From: Plantago elongata | Taxonomy: Eukaryota; Streptophyta; Magnoliopsida; Lamiales; Plantaginaceae | Assembly (NCBI GenBank): GCA_036897095.1 | Contig: JAYMSP010000952.1 | Span: 1-38,521, forward strand | Reading direction: 5' to 3' | Length of the DNA stretch: 38,521 bases | Shown: positions 11,581 through 21,660 of the stretch, piece by piece | Numbering within the stretch: the stretch's first letter is position 1 | How the letters are laid out: every line of letters starts with the position of its first letter | Position numbers and translations under genes: made by a program | The notes under the pieces: model-generated | What the model saw: only the letters and a program-made list of their open reading frames with translations | Databases searched by the model: none | Told to the model about the DNA's origin: nothing

Positions 11581-14500
11581 TTATATATGTTTAAGAAGTG
11601 CCTGCAGATGGGATCTTGCACTGGCAGCAGCTGCAATAGATTTCTCGTCCTGATTTTCTTTTGCAATAGCCACAGCAGCAGTATAAGCTTCTCTTGCCAC
11701 TTCCAATTTCCTCATCTCCATCTCGTTTAGATAATCCTGCATGGTCAAAGAGAGATTGACATGAGTAAACCAGGTATCATTACAGCACCTAAACGTCCTT
11801 GTATCAAACTATCTTGACCCGGAAAAAGAAATGTGCAAATAGAAAAGAATAGTACTAAATCTGAGTATATTCTCCTGTTGTTTAGTGGAACACATTTCAG
11901 TCAGCAAGAAACACAATTCAAAGCACAGTCAATCTCCACACCGGACGGGGATTTTGCATGATGTCCAAAACAAGAAACAATTTGTAGGAAATTGTCTAGC
12001 ATCAAACTTATGATAATGGAACACAGTTTGAAATCTGGTTGGCGTGTACAAAGACTAGTCTGTGATATAATAGAACTTACCAATTCATGAATCTCATCGA
12101 CAGAATAAGGGAAAACATCGTAATCTCTGTCAGAAAGGGTGACCTCCTTCCTTCTCAAACCTTCAATTAATAACATGAAGGATGATATCTCTCCTTCCAC
12201 TGCCTGCAGATCTTCCACAAGCCTATCTACCTTTTTGTTGGCATTCATTGCCTCCCACTGGAATTTTTCAACAGCAGCCTGTTTGTCGGCAAGCTTAACC
12301 TGGAAAAAGCAAAGAAAACGCAGTACCTCATTTAGATATTTTCAAGAGGGAGGAGTATTTATTCTAGTAGTGCACCAGTGTTTTTAGTTACAAAACAATC
12401 CACTGAAAAGCTAGGAATATATGTAAGCACTTATTCCATTTACAACCGACATGAGAGGCACAGCAAATAAGTGTTTTTTTTTTCCTTTTCGGATTTTACG
12501 CTAACACATGCTTTGCAGACAGCTAAAACAGAGGCAAGAAGTATCATTTGCAGAAGCAACACAAAAAGCTACGTGAAATGGAGAACTAGGAGAGGACCAC
12601 TTGAGGGTAAAGAGTTCCATCCAAATCTATCAGATACAAAATCGATTGTACCTATTAATCTATTATGAAGCCAAAGTAACTCGGTGTCCTTAAACTATCC
12701 TATAGTTAGGCATTTGACCACATAAAAAGCAGCCATGTGTAAGTTCCACATGATTTGGTCTGTCGTACTGTCCTCTACCAGAACACTCAGTTTACACAGA
12801 TCATCCAGTGACAGGTAATTGACCTTCATTACTCATTAGGCGTCATTATATAGGGAGATAAACTCACTATTTGGTGTAGCTCATGTCTAAACTCAAACAG
12901 AGATCAAAACTACCAGAACATGACGAGTAATATTTACTGTTAAAAAAAAATTGTATTACAATTTAACAGGAAACTGAGAAAATATCTTTAATTGCTCAAC
13001 TCTTTATTTCTATTCATCTATAATTTGTTAACAGCAACTATTAAGACTTACTGCATATTAAGAACAGGTGAAAGTTGGATATGTGAGGAGTACCTTCAAA
13101 TCAGATAGCTGCAGCTGAGTGGTCTTGATCAGAGAGGCCTTTTCTGCAGTCTCACTTCTAAGTTCATTGTATTTCGTCTGGATGGAAGCCATCTCATCTT
13201 TTGAAAGTTCCGCTGACTGCAGAAGTTCATCCTTTTCTGATAACTGACGTTTCAGATCCTCAACCTGGTCCCTCAGTGTCACTAGTTCTTCTCTATCTTT
13301 CTCAGACAGCAAGGACCTTGAAGAAAAGATGGAGGTATCCTCAGTACATCCATCTTGATTGTTGGCGCCATTTTTGCTTTGGTCTTTATCCCTCTGCTTT
13401 TTTGCTTGTTGAATGGAATTCCTTCCAGCTGTCTGCAGCATACAGCAACATGAGTATCGAGTTTTTTTATCTAGAGCTTAATAGATAGAATCCTCTCTAT
13501 AGATCAAAAGCATTTCTGCAATGAACATAACTTGCTTGATTTAGCTAATATCAATAACATTTTTATGAAACGCAGGCTATGATATCTCAGAATTGCAGTT
13601 CCTATGATAAATAACATGAGCTAACTTCCATATCAATTAGAGATTATATGTAGATTCTTTGTGTCATTTTGATAATACAAATGACAACTACTAAGTACTA
13701 ACTCTATCTTTCTTACTTTAGAGTACTTTTTTACCCTAGATGCAACAAACATAAATGTGAAATAAAAGTGAGTACATGATACATGAACCGCACATTATCA
13801 CTCTGTTAAAAGCAAAAAAGTTTGTTCATGGACCTACAGATTTAAGTTACAAGCTCAAACCTAAGCCTTTGTAAAATGATTCGCATAGCTAGAGTACTTT
13901 TTGTAATTCTTCACCAGAGATATCCTTCTGATTACAAGCACAACTCAAACCCACATCAGAGAGGTAGAGAAGTCAAAGGTTAGACCCCTCATCCCTCCAA
14001 ATAAACCTTGCTTCATTCATATAGGTGGTGAGGTCTCTTGGTTACAACGAAAGAGAACCCTTACGGATCGCTCCAACTTTAGTTGGTGATGGTGTACTAC
14101 CAATAACTAATAGTACCAACTCATAAAGCAGGTAATAAAGTAAAACCACCTCCTCCAGTTTGATGAATGACTGGATGTAAGTTAACTAAATCAAAATAAA
14201 TTACGGACTATTGAAGCAACACCAACTACTTGAGTTAGTGTCTGGAATTTGGTAACAGGCATAGTACCTGGAACCATATGAAGGAGACGCAAATTTCCCG
14301 GTTATTTGGGGGACTAGATTTTAATGAAGTATTGAGCCTACTGCTGTTTCCATCTTGTATGCAGTTTGATAGTCTAGTTAGTAGTTGATGGTGAGCTGTA
14401 GGCTAGGACCATACTCGTAGTATTAGAGTTTCCCTATTCTCGTGCTTGCCTTTAGGTGGTGATTTTCATTGGTTTGGCTATTGTAGCCTTGTATACTTCC

Positions 14501-15199
14501 ACTTGGGGTATACCCCTCCTATCTATACCGACTCTCGTTTGGGCTACTATATAACTTTTAACTTCGTGAGAACAAAAAAAATACTAAATTACAGATACCG
14601 GCATGAACTCGTAATTACAGTAGCTACTAATGCAGTTAACAAGCCAATAAAGAAAGACAAACAGGAAAGGTAGCCAATGTAGTTATTACTAGTCACTACT
14701 ACTACCTTCTTGTAAAGAGAATCTCTAGAAGGCGCCTTGGTATAGATCATCGAACTCCGCCTGGCATACGAACTATTCGCCTTCTGATCCTGCAAATGCA
14801 TATCGAAAACGCCAATAATCAGTTAATAAAACACAACACAAGTTCCTATCTAAGTACATATCTAAATCATCAACACCATTTTCTATTTTATCGACAACAT
14901 AGGTCCGTATCTAGATACACTATCTCTCGTAATTCAGCATAACAAAATTAGAAATGATGAAAAGAGATTTGCACACTGACAATGAGAGACTGGACAAGCG
15001 GAACGATCTCCACAAGGTCGTTATAGAGCACGCGGTCGAAGGTTCCGGTAGCAGCGGCATTGGAGGCAGCGGCGGAGAGAGTGGAGAGTGTACGGCTGAA
15101 GTCGTCGCCGGAGAGCCAGGACTTCGGGTCGGATCCGAACCCGGAGGTGTCCTGCAAATCGAACAGAGACTGCTGCTGCTGCTGCTGAGCTTGGTACAT
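11581..15199 (-). CDS. MPB2C: MPB2C-type microtubule-associated coiled-coil protein
   Basis: Five exons on the minus strand: 15199-14981, 14789-14706, 13432-13094, 12299-12081, 11736-11581, giving 1017 nt or 338 aa. Every exon is in phase 0 and bounded by GT-AG. Motifs recalled from Arabidopsis and tobacco MPB2C are present: MYxxQ start, DPKSWLSGDD, RRSSMIYTK (near residue 85), LSDLKVKLADKQAAVEK across an exon junction, and DRDYDVFPYSVDE. Residues about 140-275 are heptad-rich and predicted coiled coil, as in this cortical microtubule-binding family, first found as a partner of a tobamovirus movement protein and linked to KNOTTED-type cell-to-cell transport. Residues 4-10 are a short polyglutamine stretch encoded by CAG repeats. 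Length is close to the roughly 326 aa I recall for Arabidopsis. The ATG at 15199 is used because the frame has no ATG further upstream. Confidence 0.92.
14400..14575. mobile_element. Possible LINE-type 3' tail remnant in MPB2C intron 2
   Basis: TGTAGCCTTGTATACTTCC, then a perfect palindrome GGGGTATACCCC (14505-14516), then TATATAACTTTTAACTTCGTG followed by an A run, resembles the short 3' ends left by plant L1-like retroelements. No coding remnant is visible, so this is a weak call. Confidence 0.25.
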
Positions 15200-16307
15200 A
15201 CTGTAATCAATCAATCGATTGATTGATGGGTGGATCTGCTTGTTGATTGATTGATGGTGAATGGAAATATGGAATGGACCGTTTGTTGAGAGTGAAGAGA
15301 GATTCTTCTTTTTCTTTCGCTTTTTTGAATTTCTGGAAATGGAGAATGGTAACGTTTTGTCGAGAGTCGGTTTGAATTTGGGGAAGAAGATGATGCAGCC
15401 CGTTTTTTCTTTTTTGAGTTTAGTAGCATTATCGAGGTTTTGAGGGACGGATTGCTATTTTTATTCGCAATGTTGAATTTAGTTATGGCGGATACAATAT
15501 GTGTAATGAACAGTACATGAACGATCGATAACTGATAAGTGCTTTTTAATGGATAATAATGTTCGTATATTGTGCATTAACCTCGAATGCTATTTGGTAC
15601 AATGAGTTTACTTTCATCGTTTTTCAGGAATGGATCAAGTTGGAAATTGGAAATTGCATATAGGAATAGCATCATTGAAATATAATCAAGTCATAAATTG
15701 TTCATTTTGGAAAAAAGTAAAGAGATATTAATAGAGTTTGGGAAATTTCAAGTACTATTTCAATTTAAGATTGTTAATTGTAATGTTTGAAATATAATTT
15801 TTCGTTAATATTTAAGTAAGAGGAGGAACGGGACAATTTAGCTTGAAAATCATGTCTATGTATTCACATGTAATGACACAGGTCTCCCACTCACTCTAAG
15901 TAGGAAGTGCATCGGAGGAGATCCAACATTTCCGAAAACCTAATCAACCAATCAAGCTCAGGACCATAAACTAGTAAAAAGTGACGTCACAATACACACA
16001 TTTGACTACATCATTTGACTACATCATGAGGAATGGCAAAATTTGGACAACTAGCTACAATATAGATCATTACATTATGGGTGGGTGTAATGAATTATTG
16101 GTGTATGAAATAGTCTGCATAAATGTACAAATTCTATATACCCTACATGTAAAATTGTAATGTCAAGTCTTGGTCGTCTTTTTCATTTTTTTTTTTGTGT
16201 CTTCAAGTCTTGGTCATTGTTAATGTGGATTTTAGCATATAGATATGGTCACACTTACCATATACAAGTCAGTTTAATTAGCTATAGAGATTTCCTCTAA
16301 ATCTCTA
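15200..16307. other. Divergent MPB2C/NLR promoter spacer
   Basis: A 1.1-kb spacer between two divergent start codons. The first 250 bp above 15199 (ATTGATTGATT and CAATCAATC repeats) is the MPB2C leader. The NLR side holds the TGACGTCA and W-box cluster listed separately. No coding sequence is seen. Confidence 0.6.
15982..16020 (+). promoter_or_regulatory. Candidate defence promoter cluster: TGACGTCA palindrome plus two W-boxes
   Basis: TGACGTCA (15982-15989) is the perfect palindromic core bound by TGA-type bZIP factors. Two TTGACT W-box cores (16002-16007 and 16015-16020) sit in a 13-bp direct repeat, CATTTGACTACAT. The group lies about 290-330 bp before the NLR ATG, where WRKY and TGA sites would be expected for an immune gene. 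Function is inferred from the motifs only. Confidence 0.5.
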
Positions 16308-19300
16308 ATGGCAGATGCAGCAGTTGAATTCCTGCTGCATAACTTGGGGCAGCTGCTCCTCTACCATGGCAAACTGATCGCCAACTCGAAATCTGAGGTC
16401 GAAAAGCTAGAAGTCGATCTCCGCCTGTTCCAAGCTTTTCTCAAGGACACCGTGAAGAGGCGGAGAGAGGACAAGAGGTTGAGTGAACTTGTGAGACACA
16501 TACGGGAAGTGGTGTACGATGCTGAGGACATCATCGACGCGTTCGTCACGCAGACGGCACAGGTCAAGTCCAAAGGATACTTTGAAAAGGTTTACAAGAA
16601 GCCTGTAACTCTCCATGACATCGCTAAACGGGTTGAAACAGTTAGCTCCAAGATCCGGGGGATATACGGTGATAGAGGAATGTTCGATTTCGCCCAAATG
16701 ACTATTGCAGATGCCCGTCCTGATGAAGTCTATGAGGTAGTATTTCTCAAGTTTTCATTTCCAGAACATCATGTCATGGTATACTATGAGACTTGACTTT
16801 TCATACAAATACAATCACTGCAATGCATGCACATCTCCTCTATCAACAACATCGATCTCTAAGGAAATGATAATTAACATGTAGGAGTATATGTTTATAT
16901 GTTTAGATCTGTCATGATACGAATGATGCTTAGACAAGTCATGTATAGCACTTTGACTGTCAATCGATCTTCACTTGCTCGTGCTCAATTCTGAACTGCA
17001 GTAATATAACTCATAACCATATAGCTTCTTTTACAGCATTTGTCTATGCCATACACATTCCGTAGTTGACAAGGCCATCTACTTTCAGATATACACAAGT
17101 ATCATAGCTACATCTCTTGAAACCAGACTTGTGCATGAATTTGTCAAACCTTTTATACCACTGTCTTGGACTTTGCTCAAGTCCATATAGTGATCTCTTT
17201 AACAAACATGCCTTGTTTTCGTGAAAATATTTTCTTCCGACTCACCAAGTAAGTAAGTTGCAGTATCATCATCTAATATAGCTGCAAGATATGATCTGGT
17301 GATTTATCAACAATTATCCAAGTTTCATTCTTATTTACAGACTGCAACTTTGCTTGAATAGCTTTCAAGTTTCAACCGTTCATTCTTTTCTAAGTTCTAG
17401 TAGTGTTCGTGTTCATTTGAGTGTATGAATCTCTATATATGTCCCTTGCAACTGTTCCCCAATAGATTTCTGAAGATTTTTGTGTCTCTTAAGACACAAC
17501 TCTTGAAATCAAACATAACAAGGTTTTTTTTCTAGATCTAAAAGCAGACAGTAACAACATTTGCCATAACTGTTTATGTAGCATTTCCTTTGCTTTATTT
17601 CCAGTTATTTAACTTAACTCCGATATTTCAATATCCGTAGTTAAACATACATACATATTTTTTGAATTTCTCTGTATCTTGGAAGCCATTTAATTTGCTT
17701 CAGCCCAATTATACACTAGTAGGGGGGCGAATTATGCTTCAGTTAAAACAATTCCTATTGTGCCTAAAAATTCTGGAATTGCGATTTCAGATATAACCAA
17801 CGACTAACAAGACAATCCAAGATTTCATGATAGTGTTGTTGATCACTGCGAAAAAGATCTTCTAGATTCATTGTTCATGTTTTACTTTGCACCCCACAAT
17901 GCATTTCATTTCCGATGATCATTTTTGACAAAAAAGATCCCTGCTGTTTAATTCATTTCAAGATTTGAATGTTGATTATTGATCAATTAGGCCAAGAACC
18001 TGAAAGTACAGATAAAAACTTTCAAGACATGTTCTGATACAATAAGAAATTCTCAGTGTGAAATTCTTGGAAAAATCTTGATTTTACTGAATATGAGTGA
18101 AATACCATATTCCTCCAACACAAGTGCATGCTTGGCATATTCACATAATGTTCACTAATATAATGTGATCTTTCCTATTGTGTAGGAAAATCAGGTCTTT
18201 TACGATACTTGCTTAGTATAGTTCTTGTATGTCTGAATTTATCAATTTCTGAATCAAAATTCACATTGCAGGCTCCAATAGTAAGAGACCAGAATATTGT
18301 GGGGTTCGAAGACGAGGCAAAACTATTGATTGGTTATCTTAAAGAAAAAAGGGAGCAACTTGATGTCATCTCCATCATAGGCATGCCTGGTCTTGGCAAG
18401 ACTACATTGGCAGGAATGATTTATCGCGATCCAGATATCCAATATGAATTCCCTACTCGCATATGGGTTTATGTTTCTCAGGAGTTATCACGCAAGAATG
18501 TGCTCCTTACAATCCTAAAAGAGTTCACCAGTGTCACTGATGACATGAGCAACAAAACTGACCAAGAGTTGGCCACAGCAGTTGCTTCTCATCTAAACAC
18601 AGGCAAATTCTTGATTGTCATGGACGATGTATGGACAGCAGAAGATTGGAATAAGCTCAAAATAATTTTGCCGAAAGCTAATAGTATGGGGAAAATATTG
18701 ATCACTAGTCGTAATGTGGAAGTTGGTAATTGTGCTAACAACACTAGAATTCCCCACCAATTGCGATTTTTAACCCAAGAGGAAAGTTGGGAGCTACTTC
18801 AGTTAGAGGTTTTTGGTAAGCCTGAGTGCCCAAAGGAGTTGGAAATTTCCGGAAAACTTATTGTGGATAGGTGTGAGAGGCTTCCACTTGCAATCGTGGT
18901 CATTGGAGGTATTCTGTCCAAGAAAAATTCGGCTTTAGAGGATGTCAGTTCGATGGAGACCACGTGGCAAAAAGTGTCTGATAATGTGAATATTCATATT
19001 GTTGATGAAGATCCAACAAAGCGTATGGAGAAAATCATAGCTCTGAGTTATGATAAACTGCCCCATCATTTGCGGGCATGCTTTTTATACTTGGCGGTGT
19101 TCCCTGAAGACTCTGCGATTCCAGCATGGAAATTGACTCGCATGTGGATCGCGGAAGGGTTCATACAGAAAAAAGAGGACAGCAGCTTAGAGGAAACTGC
19201 CGAAAGTTATTTAGGAGATCTTATTAACCGGAACTTACTAAGAGTCGATAAGAAGAGGCGAGATGGTAGAGTTAAAACATGCCGCATTCATGATGTGCTT

Positions 19301-20521
19301 CGTGATTTTTGCAGAAATGAAGCTGGAAGTAACAGAGAAAATTTCCTCCAGGAAATTAAAAGGTCCAAGGAAGAAAATTTTGATCCTCCTGTTGAAGGTA
19401 TAGGAAAATTTCGTCGTCTGTGTATTCATACCCATGTCAAAGAGTTTGTTTCATCAAGACCTATTGGTCCTCGGGTCCGTTCTTTTGTGTGTGTTTCAGA
19501 GGAAGAAATCAACTTGTCTACAGAAACTATTTCTGTCATCCCTGCATCTTTCAAGCTACTTAGGGTTTTAGAGGCAAAGCCTATCCGGTTCTCTAAAATC
19601 CCGCGTGACTTGTACCAGCTTCTTCATCTGAGGTACCTAGCTTTATCATTCAATTCACATGTTCTTCCTCCAGCATTCTCAAAGCTCTGGAATATGCAAA
19701 CTCTTATAGTTGACACAAAAGAACGTACCTTGGATATTCAATTAGATATCTGGAAGATGAAACAACTGAGGCATTTCAAGACGAATGCATCTGCAACTCT
19801 GCCAAAGCCAGAGAAGAATAGCATGGAAAGTGAAAATATCAGAACCCTTGGTACGATATCACCTCAGAGTTGCACAGAAGGCGTTTTCAATAGGGCCCGG
19901 AAGGTTAAAAAGTTGGGCATTCGTGGACGTCTAGCCATGTTTCTTAGTGATCAGAATAATGGATCGTCCGGTAACATGGGAAAGTTACCAAATCTTGAAA
20001 AATTAAAGTTGATAAATGACGCTTTTCCTGATGCGGCTCGTGATAAACCAGTGACTATCCTTCCTCCCACATATCAGTTCCCACCAAACCTGAAGAGCCT
20101 GACCTTAGCCGATACTTTTCTTCCTTGGAATCAGATGCATGTCCTAGGACTCCTGCTAAATCTGAAGGTTCTCAAATTGAATGATAAAGCATTTATGGGA
20201 GATACATGGAGGGCTGTTGATGGTGGCTTTCGCGAACTTGAAGTATTGTACATAGGACGCACAGATTTAACCGCTTGGTCAGCTTCCAATAGCCATTTTC
20301 CTAGGCTTAGGAGCCTTCAGCTCAAGAACTGCGAAGAGCTCCTAGAGGTTCCCATCGGGCTAGCTGAAATACCAACCTTGAAGATGTTAGACCTGTATCG
20401 CACTACTAAATCTGCAGCAGCTTCAGCAAGAAAAATTCTACAGAAACGAGAACAGATGGGAGAGGGGCAAGCTACGACATTTAGCGCCCTTAAGCTGTCC
20501 ATATTTCCACTCGAAGAATGA
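16308..20521 (+). CDS. CC-NB-ARC-LRR disease resistance protein (RPP13/late-blight R1-like class)
   Basis: Two exons, 16308-16736 and 18272-20521, give 2679 nt or 892 aa; both junctions are phase 0 and GT-AG. Exon 1 (residues 1-143) is an Rx-type coiled-coil domain with an EDVID-like AEDIID. Exon 2 opens just before the NB-ARC. Its motifs are P-loop GMPGLGKTT (about 180-188), kinase-2 FLIVMDDVW, RNBS-B KILITSRN, GLPL-type CERLPLAIVV, RNBS-D FLYLAVFPED, and an MHD-type CRIHDVLRDF where the usual Met is Ile. Irregular LRRs follow from about 530 to 870. Such proteins are intracellular immune receptors that bind ADP/ATP. All nucleotide-binding motifs look intact and there is no internal stop, so I call it functional. 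The 1535-bp intron between the CC and NB-ARC domains contains a copia fossil. Confidence 0.95.
17075..17260 (-). mobile_element. Ty1/copia reverse-transcriptase fossil inside the NLR intron
   Basis: The minus strand from 17213 to 17075 reads 46 uninterrupted codons containing KRSLYGLEQSPRQWY, then RFDKFM, GFKRC and YDTCVY. This is the conserved copia RT block (canonical KSLYGLKQAPRQW). The sequence on either side is too decayed to place, and no LTRs are seen. It is antisense to the NLR transcript. Confidence 0.85.
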
Positions 20522-21660
20522 TCATACCTTCGTTCAGCTTTGTTCAGTAAGTTGTAAGTATAACCCTGCATCCTCATTTACTAGCTAGAGCCTTTACTTG
20601 AAGTATGTATCCAATTCTTATACCTTAGCGCTTTAAGATCTTCATATTTGAGTAACTATAATCACTATTACTAATGATCTGAAGATCTTTGCAGGCACAT
20701 AATGCAGCATCCCATTGCAGGTGTGAGACGAGAATGCTTGTGTGCTTTTAGTGTGCCATTTTCAGCTGGATAGCTTTCTTGAACATCTACTTTACTTCAA
20801 TAATCTTGTCTTTCCGTATTCGTATAATAATGTGCTTTTGCAGATGATCAATATCTCCAGCATATGTATTACCTTTCCTGTAATGCTAGCCCAGCTTGAT
20901 TCTTGAGATCATTTATCATGTGATCGTAATAAAGATGTATAGACCAAACATTGCTGATAATGTTTCTCAGCTATATTTCACAGAATTTGTACGAATTTCT
21001 TCTGCGTCTACTCTTCGATTTTCCTAAGAAAATAATGCATGATTTAAATGTTGGTAGTTGGTACTATATGGACTGTGAGTGTGGATGGTGGATAAGCAGA
21101 TGTTCAATCATCTGTTGGCAGGAACAGGTTTGTTTGTGGCAAGACACACAGTCTGATTTTCAATTTCATTTGTATGCCGTTTGTATTTCGGTTGCAAGTC
21201 TGTGGTTTATGTTGAGTCGAGTTCAGATCAAATCGGATGTTATTCGGATTCGATTTCTTTTGGATTGTAGCTTTTCAGATTCAATTTTTATTCGGATTTG
21301 AATCTTAATATACATCAAATATGAAATCGAAATAATTTATGATAAGTAAATTTATCGGATTGACTCTAATCTTTTAACCTTTTTCTAACTCGTCTTAACC
21401 TTATGAAATTCTGGATTATTTTTCAACTCAAGTTTAAATTTAAATAATTTTAGATTGGGTGTGTTCGGGTGATCAAATTCAACTCAGGTCATTTTGGTTC
21501 GATTAAATTCGAGTCGGATGATTCATTTCAAGTTGAGTTCGAGTCTGGGTCAAATTGTACAGACTCATCCCAAATCACTTCTGCCTCTTCTTCCTCACCT
21601 CCACTCCTAAACCCTAATAAAAAACCCCAAATTGACTGGAGGCCACAACCACCGCCGCAA
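20522..21660. other. NLR 3' UTR and bL25 upstream region
   Basis: The NLR 3' untranslated region runs to a likely poly(A) signal AATAAA at 20928-20933. The segment 21058-21155 resembles parts of the bL25 gene (see Part 2). From about 21220 to 21550 the sequence is a degenerate series of GATTCG/GAGTTCGAGTC-like words, probably an old repeat. The bL25 promoter and leader must lie here. Confidence 0.55.
20928..20933 (+). terminator. Candidate poly(A) signal for the NLR gene
   Basis: AATAAA about 410 bp past the stop codon, in T-rich surroundings. Plant poly(A) signals are loose, so this is only a candidate. Confidence 0.35.

Noticed and set aside
14920..15443. Open frames on both strands around MPB2C exon 1
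   Set aside because: Only the frame with the MYQAQ start, DPKSWLSGDD and an in-phase donor at 14981 continues into the other MPB2C exons.
18209..18271. NLR beginning at 18209 as a single-exon NB-LRR without CC domain
   Set aside because: Exon 1 (16308-16736) encodes a proper coiled-coil domain, and a GT-AG intron joins it in frame at 18272.
21469..21660. bL25 starting at 21469
   Set aside because: The added residues are Ser/Asp-rich translation of repeat-like upstream sequence; the ATG at 21661 gives a good mitochondrial presequence.
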